Shown: in pieces, positions 1 through 12,377 of the stretch
Layout: every line of letters begins with the position of its first letter
Position numbering within the stretch: position 1 is the first letter of the stretch
Source of the DNA: Megachile rotundata
Lineage: Eukaryota > Arthropoda > Insecta > Hymenoptera > Megachilidae
Direction: 5' to 3'
Length of the DNA stretch: 64,000 bases
Assembly: GCF_050947335.1 (NCBI RefSeq)
Contig: NW_027473317.1
Span: 4,898,001 to 4,962,000, forward strand
The notes under the pieces: model-generated
Told to the model about the DNA's origin: nothing
The model's database searches: none
The model's input: only the letters and a program-made list of their open reading frames with translations
Position numbers and translations under genes: made by a program

Positions 1-114
1 TATGATTGTGATTGTATGATTGTGATTGTATGATTGTGATTGTATGATTGTGATTGTATGATTGTGGTTGCATGATTGTGATTGTATGATTGTGATTGTA
101 TGATTGTGATTGTA

Positions 115-206
115 TGATTTTGAATATATGATTGCTATAGTATAATTGTGATTGTATGATTGTGTTTGTATGATTGTATTTGGGTGATTTTAATTGTATG
201 ATTGCG
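115..206. repeat. Cassette A: TTTTGAAT...CTATAGTATAATT...TATTTGGG
   Basis: A fixed run of six or seven variant units carrying TTTTGAA(T/A)ATG, GCTATAGTATAATTG, GTGTTTG, TATTTGGGTGATTTTAATTG and GCGATTG. The same order recurs at about 323-416 (with GTTATAG), 2,605-2,705, 5,042-5,133, 9,279-9,370, 10,357-10,448, 12,928-13,019, 14,006-14,097, 21,140-21,230 and 23,225-23,310. Shorter forms lie near 1,407, 4,400, 6,335 and 17,590. A form with TTTTTATAG occurs at about 30,100, 30,690 and 37,975. It is useful as a marker; no function is implied. Confidence 0.85.
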
Positions 207-2074
207 ATTGTATGATTGTGATTGTATGATTGTGATTGTATCATTGTGATCGTATGATTGTGATTGTATGATTGTGATTGTATGATTGTGATTACATGGT
301 TGTGATTGTATGATTGTGATTGTATGATTTTGATTGTATGATTGTTATAGTATGATTGTGATTGTATAATTGTGTTTGTATGATTGTATTTGGGTGATTT
401 TAATTGTATGATTGCGATTGTATGATTGTGATTGTACGATTGTGATTGTATGATTGCGATTGTATCATTGTGATTGTATGATTGTGATTATATGATTGTG
501 ATTGTATGATTGCGATTGTATGATTGTTTCTGTATAGTAGTAATTGTATGATTGTCATCGTATGATTGTGATTGTATGATTGTGGTTCTATGATTGTGAT
601 TGTATTATTGTGATTGCATGATTGTGATTGCATGATTGTGATTGTATGATTGTGATTGTATGATTGTGATTGTATGATTGTGATTGTATGATTGTGATTG
701 TATGATTGTGATTGTATGATTGTGATTGTATGATTGTGATTGTATGATTGTGATTGTATGATTGTGATTGTATGATTGTGATGGTATGATTGTGATGGTA
801 TGATTGTGATTGTATGATTGTGATTGTATGATTGTGATTGTATGATTGTGATTGTATGATTGTGATTGTATGATTGTGAATGTATGATTGTGATTGTATG
901 ATTGTTTCTGTATAGTAGTAATTGTATGATTGTCATCGTATGATTGTGATTGTTTGACTGTGATTCTATGATTGTGATTGTATTATTGTGATTGCATGAT
1001 TGTGATTGCATGATTGTGATAGTATGATTGTGATTGTATGATTGTGATTGTATGATTGTGATTGTATGATTGTGATTGTATGATTGTGATTGTATGATTG
1101 TGATTGTATGATTGTGAATGTATGATTGTGATTGTATGATTGTGATTGTATGATTGTGATTGTATGATTGTGATTGTATGATTGTGATTGTATAGTAGTA
1201 ATTGTGCGATTGTCATCGTATGATTGTGATTGTATGATTGCGATCGTATGATTGTGATTGTTGAACTGCGATTGTATGATTGTGATTGTATGATTGTGAT
1301 TGTATGATTGTGATTGTATGATTGTGATTGTATGATTGTGATTGTATGATTGTGATTGTATGATTGTGATTGTATGACTGTGATTGTATGATTGTGATTG
1401 TATGATTGTTATAGTATGACTGTGATTGTATGATTGTGTTTGTATGATTGTATTTGGGTGATTTTAATTGTATGATTGCGATTGTATGATTGTGATTGTA
1501 TGATTGTGATTGTATGATTGCGATTGTATCATTGTGATTGTATGATTGTGATTATATGATTGTGATTGTATGATTGCGATTGTATGATTGTGATTGTATG
1601 ATTGTGATTGTATGATTGTGATTGTATGATTGTGATTGTATGATTGTGATTGTATGATTGTGTTTGTATGATTGTGATTGTATGATTGTGAATGTATGAT
1701 TGTGATTGTATGATTGTGATTGTATGATTGTTTCTGTATAGTAGTAATTGTATGATTGTCATCGTATGATTGTGATTGTATGATTGTGATTGTATGATTG
1801 TGATTGTATGATTGTGATTGTATGATTGTGATGGTATGATTGTGATTGTATGATTGTGATTGTATGATTGTGATTGTATAATTGTGAATGTATGATTGTG
1901 ATTGTATGATTGTGTTTGTATGATTGTTTCTGTATAGTAGTAATTGTATGATTGTCATCGTATGATTGTGATTGTATGATTGTGATTGTATGATTGTGAT
2001 TGTATGATTGTGATTGTATGATTGTGATTGTATGATTGTGATTGTATGATTGTGATTGTATGATTGTGATTGTA

Positions 2075-2256
2075 TGATTGCGATTGTATGATTGGGATTG
2101 TATGATTGCGATTGTATGATTGGGATTGTATGATTGTGATGTATGATTGTGTTTAGGAGATTGTAATTGTATGATTGCGATTTTATGATTCTGATTGTAT
2201 GATTGTGATCGTATGATTGTAATCGTATAATTGTGATCGTATGATTGTGATCGTAT
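2075..2256. repeat. Cassette B: alternating GCGATTG/GGGATTG then GTTTAGGAGATTG
   Basis: The run has GCGATTG, GGGATTG, GCGATTG, GGGATTG, then the 12-bp unit GTGATGTATG, GTTTAGGAGATTG, GCGATTTTATGATTCTG and three or four GATCG units. GTTTAGG occurs at 2,151, 7,064, 7,749, 8,546, 10,083, 11,537, 13,732, 15,186, 19,021, 19,748 and 20,237, eleven copies and none in the right half of the array. Partial forms lacking GTTTAGG are seen near 11,940-12,060, 15,590-15,710, 24,750-24,860 and 34,410-34,520. Confidence 0.88.
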
Positions 2257-2360
2257 TGTTGTGATTCTATGATTGTGATTCTATGATTGTGATTCTATGA
2301 TTGTGATTGTATGATTGTGATTGTATGATTGTGATTGTATGATTGTGATTGTATGATTGT

Positions 2361-4927
2361 GATTGTATGATTGTATTTGGGTGATTTTAATTGTATGATT
2401 GCGATTGTATGATTGCGATTGTATGATTGTGATTGTATGATTGTGATTGTATGATTGTGATTGTATGATTGTGATTGTATGATTGTGATTGTATGATTGT
2501 GATTGTATGATTGTGATTGTATGATTGTGATTGTATGATTGTGGTTGTATGATTGTAATTGTATGATTGTGATTGTATGATTGTGATTGTATGATTGTGA
2601 TTGTATGATTTTGAATGTATGATTGCTATAGTATAATTGTGATTGTATGATTGTGTTTGTATGATTGTATTTGGGCGATTTTAATTGTATGATTGCGATT
2701 GTATGATTGTGATTCTATGATTGTGATTGTATGATTGTGATTGTATGATTGTGATTGTATGATTGTGATTGTATGATTGTGATTGTATCATTGTGATTGT
2801 GTGATTGTGATTGTATGATTGTGATTGTATGATTGCGATTGTATCATTGTGATTGTATGATTGTGATTATATGATTGTGATTGTATGATTGTGATTGTAT
2901 AATTGTGGTTGTATGATTGCGATTTTATGATTGTGATTGTATGATTGTGATCGTATGATTGTAATCGTCTAATTGTGATCGTATGATTGTGATCGTATGA
3001 TTGTGATTCTATGATTGTGATTCTATGATTGTGATTGTATGATTGTGATTGTATGATTGTGATTATATGATTGTGATGGTATGATTGTGATTGTATGATT
3101 GTGATTGCATGATTGTGATTGTATGATTGTGGTTGTATGATTGCGATTGTATGATTGTCATTGTATGATTGCGATTGTATAATTGTGATTGTATGATTGC
3201 GATTTTATGATTGTGATTGTATGATTGTGATCGTATGATTGTAATCGTATAATTGTGATCGTATGATTGTGATCGTATGATTGTGATTCTATGATTGTGA
3301 TTCTATGATTGTGATTGTATGATTGTGATTGTATGATTGTGATTGTATGCTGGTGACTGTATTATTGTGATTGTATGATTGTGATTGTATGATTGTGATT
3401 GTATGATTGTGATTGTTTGACTGTGATTGTATGATTGTGATTGCGTGATTGTGATTGTATGATTGTGATTGTATGATTGTGATTGTATGATTGTGATTGT
3501 TGAACTGCGATTGTATGATTGTGATTGTATGATTGTGATTGTATGATTGTGATTGTATGATTGTGATTGTATGATTGTGATTGTATGATTGTGATTGTAT
3601 AATTGTGATTGTATGATTGTGATTGTATGATTGTGATTGTATCATTGTGATTGTATGATTGTGATTGTATGATTGCGATTGTATCATTGTGATTGTATGA
3701 TTGTGATTATATGATTGTGATTGTATGATTGTGATTGTATGATTGTGATTGTATGATTGTGATTGTATGATTGTGATTGTATGATTGTGGTTGTATGATT
3801 GCGATTGTATGATTGTGATTGTATGATTGCGATTGTATCATTGTGATTGTATGATTGCGATTTTATGATTGTGATCGTATGATTGTAATCGTATAATTGT
3901 GATCGTATGATTGTGATCGTATGATTGTGATCGTATGATTGTGATCGTATGATTGTGATTCTATGATTGTGATTCTATGATTGTGATTGTATGATTGTGA
4001 TTGTATGCTGGTGACTGTATTATTGTGATTGTATGATTGTGATTGTATGATTGTGATTGTATGATTGTGATTGTATGATTGTGATTGTTGAACTGCGATT
4101 GTATGATTGTGATTGTATCATTGTGATTGTATGATTGTGATTGTATGATTGTGATTGTATGATTGTGATTGTATGATTGTGATTGTATGATTGTGATTGT
4201 ATGATTGTGATTGTATAGTAGTAATTGTGCGATTGTCATCGTATGATTGTGATTGTATGATTGCGATCGTATGATTGTGATTGTTGAACTGCGATTGTAT
4301 GATTGTGATTGTATGATTGTGATTGTATGATTGTGATTGTATGATTGTGATTGTATGATTGTGATTGTATGACTGTGATTGTATGATTGTGATTGTATGA
4401 TTGTTATAGTATGATTGTGATTGTATGATTGTGTTTGTATGATTGTATTTGGGTGATTTTAATTGTGTGATTGCGATTGTATGATTGTGATTGTATGATT
4501 GTGATTGTATGATTGTGATTGTATGATTGTGATTGTATGATTGTGATTGTATGATTGTGATTGTATGATTGTGATTGTATGATTGTGATTGTATGATTGT
4601 GATTGTATGATTGTGATTGTATGATTGTGATTGTATGATTGTGATTGTATGATTGTGATTATATAATTGTGATTGTATGATTGTGATTGTATGATTGTGA
4701 TTGTATGATTGTGATTGTATGATTGTGATTGTATGATTGTGATTGTATGTTTGTGATCGTATGATTGTGATCGTTTGATTGTGGTTGTATAATTACGGTT
4801 CTATTATTGTGATTGTATGATTGTGATTGCATGATTGTGATTGTATGATTGTGATTGTATGATTGTGATCGTATGATTGTGTTTGTTTGATTGCGATTGT
4901 ATGATTGTGATTGTATGATTGTGATTG
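2361..4927. repeat. 14-bp array segment between the 4.9-kb-spaced copies
   Basis: Ordinary 14-bp units with several variant patches. These include a TATAGTATAATTG / TATTTGGG patch near 2,605-2,700, runs of GATCGTATGATTGTAATCGT (about 2,955-3,000, 3,225-3,280, 3,870-3,950), GCTGGTGACTGTATTATTG near 3,350 and 4,007, and TTGAACTGCG near 3,500, 4,090 and 4,285. The stretch from about 4,480 to 4,655 is nearly pure consensus. Variant words from here recur at about 16,000-17,660, which looks like a rearranged relative. Confidence 0.8.
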
Positions 4928-7280
4928 TATGATTGTGATTGTATGATTGTGATTGTATGATTGTGATTGTATGATTGTGATTGTATGATTGTGGTTGCAT
5001 GATTGTGATTGTATGATTGTGATTGTATGATTGTGATTGTATGATTTTGAATATATGATTGCTATAGTATAATTGTGATTGTATGATTGTGTTTGTATGA
5101 TTGTATTTGGGTGATTTTAATTGTATGATTGCGATTGTATGATTGTGATTGTATGATTGTGATTGTATCATTGTGATCGTATGATTGTGATTGTATGATT
5201 GTGATTGTATGATTGTGATTACATGGTTGTGATTGTATGATTGTGATTGTATGATTTTGATTGTATGATTGTTATAGTATGATTGTGATTGTATAATTGT
5301 GTTTGTATGATTGTATTTGGGTGATTTTAATTGTATGATTGCGATTGTATGATTGTGATTGTACGATTGTGATTGTATGATTGCGATTGTATCATTGTGA
5401 TTGTATGATTGTGATTATATGATTGTGATTGTATGATTGCGATTGTATGATTGTTTCTGTATAGTAGTAATTGTATGATTGTCATCGTATGATTGTGATT
5501 GTATGATTGTGGTTCTATGATTGTGATTGTATTATTGTGATTGCATGATTGTGATTGCATGATTGTGATTGTATGATTGTGATTGTATGATTGTGATTGT
5601 ATGATTGTGATTGTATGATTGTGATTGTATGATTGTGATTGTATGATTGTGATTGTATGATTGTGATTGTATGATTGTGATTGTATGATTGTGATTGTAT
5701 GATTGTGATGGTATGATTGTGATGGTATGATTGTGATTGTATGATTGTGATTGTATGATTGTGATTGTATGATTGTGATTGTATGATTGTGATTGTATGA
5801 TTGTGAATGTATGATTGTGATTGTATGATTGTTTCTGTATAGTAGTAATTGTATGATTGTCATCGTATGATTGTGATTGTTTGACTGTGATTCTATGATT
5901 GTGATTGTATTATTGTGATTGCATGATTGTGATTGCATGATTGTGATAGTATGATTGTGATTGTATGATTGTGATTGTATGATTGTGATTGTATGATTGT
6001 GATTGTATGATTGTGATTGTATGATTGTGATTGTATGATTGTGAATGTATGATTGTGATTGTATGATTGTGATTGTATGATTGTGATTGTATGATTGTGA
6101 TTGTATGATTGTGATTGTATAGTAGTAATTGTGCGATTGTCATCGTATGATTGTGATTGTATGATTGCGATCGTATGATTGTGATTGTTGAACTGCGATT
6201 GTATGATTGTGATTGTATGATTGTGATTGTATGATTGTGATTGTATGATTGTGATTGTATGATTGTGATTGTATGATTGTGATTGTATGATTGTGATTGT
6301 ATGACTGTGATTGTATGATTGTGATTGTATGATTGTTATAGTATGACTGTGATTGTATGATTGTGTTTGTATGATTGTATTTGGGTGATTTTAATTGTAT
6401 GATTGCGATTGTATGATTGTGATTGTATGATTGTGATTGTATGATTGCGATTGTATCATTGTGATTGTATGATTGTGATTATATGATTGTGATTGTATGA
6501 TTGCGATTGTATGATTGTGATTGTATGATTGTGATTGTATGATTGTGATTGTATGATTGTGATTGTATGATTGTGATTGTATGATTGTGTTTGTATGATT
6601 GTGATTGTATGATTGTGAATGTATGATTGTGATTGTATGATTGTGATTGTATGATTGTTTCTGTATAGTAGTAATTGTATGATTGTCATCGTATGATTGT
6701 GATTGTATGATTGTGATTGTATGATTGTGATTGTATGATTGTGATGGTATGATTGTGATTGTATGATTGTGATTGTATGATTGTGATTGTATAATTGTGA
6801 ATGTATGATTGTGATTGTATGATTGTGTTTGTATGATTGTTTCTGTATAGTAGTAATTGTATGATTGTCATCGTATGATTGTGATTGTATGATTGTGATT
6901 GTATGATTGTGATTGTATGATTGTGATTGTATGATTGTGATTGTATGATTGTGATTGTATGATTGTGATTGTATGATTGTGATTGTATGATTGCGATTGT
7001 ATGATTGGGATTGTATGATTGCGATTGTATGATTGGGATTGTATGATTGTGATGTATGATTGTGTTTAGGAGATTGTAATTGTATGATTGCGATTTTATG
7101 ATTCTGATTGTATGATTGTGATCGTATGATTGTAATCGTATAATTGTGATCGTATGATTGTGATCGTATTGTTGTGATTCTATGATTGTGATTCTATGAT
7201 TGTGATTCTATGATTGTGATTGTATGATTGTGATTGTATGATTGTGATTGTATGATTGTGATTGTATGATTGTGATTGTA
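4928..7280. repeat. Left-edge duplicated block, copy 2
   Basis: Second copy of the block at 1-2,360, in the same orientation and one 14-bp unit shorter in its right part. The 2.57 kb between the copies is ordinary 14-bp array with its own variants, so if the event was a single 4.9-kb tandem duplication, the matching right half of this copy has been replaced or lost. GTGCGATTGTC at 6,131 also occurs at 4,227 and 17,360, so this block belongs to a wider family. Confidence 0.88.
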
Positions 7281-8728
7281 TGATTGTTTTTGTATAGAAG
7301 TAATTGTGTGATTGTCATCGTATGATTGTGATTGTATCATTGTGATTGTATGATTGTGATTGTATGATTGTGAATTTATGATTGTGATTGTATGATTGTG
7401 AGTGTATGATTGTGATTGTATGATTGTGATTGTATGATTGTGATTGTATGATTGTGATTGTATGATTGTGATTGTATGATTGCGATTGTATGATTGTGAT
7501 TGTATGATTGTGATTGTATAATTGTGAATGTATGACTGTGATTGTATGATTGTGTTTGTATGATTGTTTCTGAATAGTAGTAATTGTATGATTGTCATCG
7601 TATGATTGTGATTGTATGATTGTGATTGTATGATTGTGATTGTATGATTGTGATTGTATGATTGTGATTGTATGATTGCGATTGTATGATTGGGATTGTA
7701 TGATTGCGATTGTATGATTGGGATTGTATGATTGTGATGTATGATTGTGTTTAGGAGATTGTAATTGTATGATTGCGATTTTATGATTCTGATTGTATGA
7801 TTGTGATCGTATGATTGTAATCGTATAATTGTGATCGTATGATTGTGATCGTATGGTTGTGATTCTATGATTGTGATTCTATGATTGTGATTCTATGATT
7901 GTGATTGTATGATTGTGATTGTATGATTGTGATTGTATGATTGTGATTGTATGATTGTGATTGTATGATTGTTTTTGTATAGAAGTAATTGTATGATTGT
8001 CATCGTATGATTGTGATTGTATCATTGTGATTGTATGATTGTGATTGTATGATTGTGAATTTATGATTGTGATTGTATGATTGTGAGTGTATGATTGTGA
8101 TTGTATGATTGTGATTGTATGATTGTGATTGTATGATTGTGATTGTATGATTGTGATTGTATGATTGTGATTGTATGATTGCGATTGTATGAGTGTGATT
8201 GTATGATTGTGATTGTATAATTGTGAATGTATGATTGTGATTGTATGATTGTGTTTGTATGATTGTTTCTGTATAGTAGTAATTGTATGATTGTCATCGT
8301 ATGATTGTGATTGTATGATTGTGATTGTATGATTGTGATTGTATGATTGTGATTGTATGATTGTGATTGTATGATTGTGATTGTATGATTGTGATTGTAT
8401 GATTGTGATTGTATGATTGTGATTGTATGATTGTGATTGTATGATTGTGATTGTATGATTGTGATTGTATGATTGCGATTGTATGATTGGGATTGTATGA
8501 TTGCGATTGTATGATTGGGATTGTATGATTGTGATGTATGATTGTGTTTAGGAGATTGTAATTGTATGTTTGCGATTTTATGATTCTGATTGTATGATTG
8601 TGATCGTATGATTGTAATCGTATAATTGTGATCGTATGATTGTGATCGTATGATTGTGATTCTATGATTGTGATTCTATGATTGTGATTTTATGATTGTG
8701 ATTGTATGATTGTGATTGTATGATTGTG
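7281..8728. repeat. 14-bp array with two 'GTTTAGG' cassettes
   Basis: Two successive repeats each hold TTTTTGTATAGAAG, GTGAATTTATG, GTGAGTGTATG, a paired GCGATTG/GGGATTG run and GTTTAGGAGATTG (7,749 and 8,546; the preceding one is at 7,064). Spacings are 685 and 797 bp, so this is a local higher-order repeat of variable length. A close relative lies at about 19,150-20,690. Confidence 0.82.
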
Positions 8729-11700
8729 ATTGTATGATTGTGATTGTATGATTGTGATTGTATGATTGTGATTGTATAGTAGTAATTGTGTGATTGTCAT
8801 CATGATTGTGATTGTATGATTGCGATCGTATGATTGTGATTGTTGAACTGCGATTGTATGATTGTGATTGTATGATTGTGATTGTATGATTGTGATTGTA
8901 TGATTGCGATTGTATAATTGTGATTGTATGATTGCGATTTTATGATTGTGATTGTATGATTGTGATCGTATGATTGTAATCGTATAATTGTGATCGTATG
9001 ATTGTGATCGTATGATTGTGATTCTATGATTGTGATTCTATGATTGTGATTGTATGATGGTGATTGTATGCTGGTGACTGTATTATTGTGATTGTATGAT
9101 TGTGATTGTATGATTGTGATTGTATGATTGTGATTGTATGATTGTGATTGTATGATTGTGATTGTATGATTGTGATTGTATGATTGTGATTGTATGATTG
9201 TGATTGTATGATTGTGATTGTATGACTGTGATTGTATGATTGTGATTGTATGATTGTGATTGTATGATTGTGATTGTATGATTTTGAATGTATGATTGCT
9301 ATAGTATAATTGTGATTGTATGATTGTGTTTGTATGATTGTATTTGGGTGATTTTAATTGTATGATTGCGATTGTATGATTGTGATTGTATGATTGTGAT
9401 TGTATAATTGTGATTGTATGATTGTGATTGTATGATTGTGATTGTATGATTGTGATTGTATGATTGTGATTGTATGATTGTGATTGTATGATTGTGATTA
9501 TATAATTGTGATTGTATGATTGTGATTGTATGATTGTGATTGTATGATTGTGATTGTATGATTGTGATTGTATGATTGTGATTGTATGATTGTGATTGTA
9601 TGATTGTGATTGTATGTTTGTGATCGTATGATTGTGATCGTTTGATTGTGGTTGTATAATTACGGTTCTATTATTGTGATTGTATGATTGTGATTGCATG
9701 ATTGTGATTGTATGATTGTTTCTGTATAGTAGTAATTGTATGATTGTCATCGTATGATTGTGATTGTATGATTGTGATTGTATGATTGTGATTGTATGAT
9801 TGTGATTGTATGATTGTGATTGTATGATTGTGATGGTATGATTGTGATTGTATGATTGTGATTGTATGATTGTGATTGTATGATTGTGATTGTATAATTG
9901 TGAATGTATGATTGTGATTGTATGATTGTGTTTGTATGATTGTTTCTGTATAGTAGTAATTGTATGATTGTCATCGTATGATTGTGATTGTATGATTGTG
10001 ATTGTATGATTGCGATTGTATGATTGGGATTGTATGATTGCGATTGTATGATTGGGATTGTATGATTGTGATGTATGATTGTGTTTAGGAGATTGTAATT
10101 GTATGATTGCGATTTTATGATTCTGATTGTATGATTGTGATCGTATGATTGTAATCGTATAATTGTGATCGTATGATTGTGATCGTATGATTGTGATTCT
10201 AAGATTGTGATTCTATGATTGTGATTCTATGATTGTGATTCTATGATTGTGATTGTATGATTGTGATTGTATGATTGTGATTGTATGATTGTGATTGTAT
10301 GACTGTGATTGTATGATTGTGATTGTATGATTGTGATTGTATGATTGTGATTGTATGATTTTGAATGTATGATTGCTATAGTATAATTGTGATTGTATGA
10401 TTGTGTTTGTATGATTGTATTTGGGTGATTTTAATTGTATGATTGCGATTGTATGATTGTGATTGTATGATTGTGATTGTATGATTGTGATTGTATGATT
10501 GTGATTGTATGATTGTGATTGTATGATTGTGATTGTATGATTGTGATTGTATGATTGTGATTGTATGATTGTGATTATATAATTGTGATTGTATGATTGT
10601 GATTGTATGATTGTGATTGTATGATTGTGATTGTATGATTGTGATTGTATGATTGTGATTGTATGATTGTGATTGTATGATTGTGATTGTATGATTGTGA
10701 TTGTATGTTTGTGATCGTATGATTGTGATCGTTTGATTGTGGTTGTATAATTACGGTTCTATTATTGTGATTGTATGATTGTGATTGCATGATTGTGATT
10801 GTATGATTGTTTCTGTATAGTAGTAATTGTATGATTGTCATCGTATGATTGTGATTGTATGATTGTGATTGTATGATTGTGATTGTTTGATTGCGATTGT
10901 ATGATTGTGATTGTATGATTGTGATTGTATAATTGTGAATGTATGATTGTGATTGTATGATTGTGTTTGTATGATTGTTTCTGTATAGTAGTAATTGTAT
11001 GATTGTCATCGTATGATTGTGATTGTATGATTGTGATTGTGTGATTGTGATTGTATGATTGTGATTGTATGATTGTGATTGTATAATTGTGAATGTATGA
11101 TTGTGATTGTATGATTGTGTTTGTATGATTGTTTCTGTATAGTAGTAATTGTATGATTGTCATCGTATGATTGTGATTGTATGATTGTGATTGTATGATT
11201 GCGATTCTATGATTGGGATTGTATGATTGCGATTGTATGATTGGGATTGTATGATTGTGATGTATGATTGTGATTGTATGATTGTGATGGTATGATTGTG
11301 ATTGTATGATTGTGATTGTATGATTGTGATTGTATGATTGTGATTGTATAATTGTGAATGTATGATTGTGATTGTATGATTGTGTTTGTATGATTGTTTC
11401 TGTATAGTAGTAATTGTATGATTGTCATCGTATGATTGTGATTGTATGATTGTGATTGTATGATTGCGATTGTATGATTGGGATTGTATGATTGCGATTG
11501 TATGATTGGGATTGTATGATTGTGATGTATGATTGTGTTTAGGAGATTGTAATTGTATGATTGCGATTTTATGATTCTGATTGTATGATTGTGATCGTAT
11601 GATTGTAATCGTATAATTGTGATCGTATGATTGTGATCGTATGATTGTGATTCTAAGATTGTGATTCTATGATTGTGATTCTATGATTGTGATTGTATGA

Positions 11701-12377
11701 TTGTGATTGTATGATTGTGATTGTATGATTGTGATTGTATGATTGTGATTGTATGATTGTGATTGTATGATTGTTTTTGTATAGAAGTAATTGTATGATT
11801 GTCATCGTATGATTGTGATTGTATCATTGTGATTGTATGATTGTGATTGTATGATTGTGAATTTATGATTGTGATTGTATGATTGTGAGTGTATGATTGT
11901 GATTGTATGATTGTGATTGTATGATTGTGATTGTATGATTGCGGTTGTATGATTGGGATTGTATGATTGCGATTGTATGATTGGGATTGTATGATTGTGA
12001 TCGTATGATTGTAATCGTATAATTGTGATCGTATGATTGTGATCGTATGATTGTGATCGTATGATTGTGATTCTATGATTGTGATTCTATGATTGTGATT
12101 GTATGCTGGTGACTGTATTATTGTGATTGTATGATTGTGATTGTATGATTGTGATTGTATGATTGTGATTGTATGATTGTGATTGTATGATTGTGATTGT
12201 ATGATTGTGATTGTATGATTGTGATTGTATGACTGTGATTGTATGATTGTGATTGTATGATTGTGATTGTATGATTGTGATTTTATGATTGTGATTGTAT
12301 CATTGTGATTGTATGATTGTGATTGTATGATTGTGATTGTATGATTGTGATTGTATGATTGTGATTATATAATTGTG
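8729..12377. repeat. 3,649-bp tandem duplication, copy 1
   Basis: This interval is followed directly by a second copy at an offset of exactly 3,649 bp. Markers align throughout without drift: TTGAACTGCG at 8,843 and 12,492, and GTTTAGGAGA at 10,083/13,732 and 11,537/15,186. Five minus-strand conceptual translations (about 8,800-9,750; 9,747-9,974; 10,575-11,009; 10,762-11,163; 11,207-11,428) are identical to those 3,649 bp further on. Homology begins just right of the point where copy 2 is preceded by TATAATTG (about 12,370) and copy 1 by plain units. The period is not a multiple of 14 because the block contains 12- and 13-bp units. Confidence 0.93.
9605..9685. repeat. Cassette D: TATGTTTGTGATCG...GTGGTTGTATAATTACGG
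   Basis: This run of TTTGTGATCG, GATCGTTTGATTG, GTGGTTGTATAATTACGGTTC and TATTATTG units recurs near 4,748-4,815, 9,614-9,680, 10,704-10,770, 13,263-13,330, 14,353-14,420, 21,403-21,470, 25,338-25,400, 29,788-29,850, 30,417-30,480, 34,964-35,030 and 37,736-37,800. It is shared by both domains, so it predates their separation. Confidence 0.8.

Larger units (their letters stand above)
1..2360. repeat. Left-edge duplicated block, copy 1
   Basis: This part of the 14-bp array is repeated at about 4,928-7,280. Rare words align at a constant offset of 4,927 bp: GTGGTTGCAT at 64 and 4,991, ACATGGTTGTG at 294 and 5,221, GTGCGATTGTC at 1,204 and 6,131. After about 1,800 the offset drops to 4,913, a loss of one 14-bp unit (GTGATGGTAT at 1,828 and 6,741; GTTTAGGAGA at 2,151 and 7,064). 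The two diverge near 2,360/7,280, where this copy continues with TATTTGGG and the other with TTTTTGTATAGAAG. The minus-strand conceptual translations of 400-1,011 and 5,327-5,938 are identical, so the duplication is recent. The block begins before the window. Confidence 0.9.

Noticed and set aside
115..206. TATA-like or CCAAT-like promoter elements (CTATAGTATAATT; inverted CCAAT in GATTGGG)
   Set aside because: They are substitutions within repeat units, recur with the cassettes and have no gene downstream.
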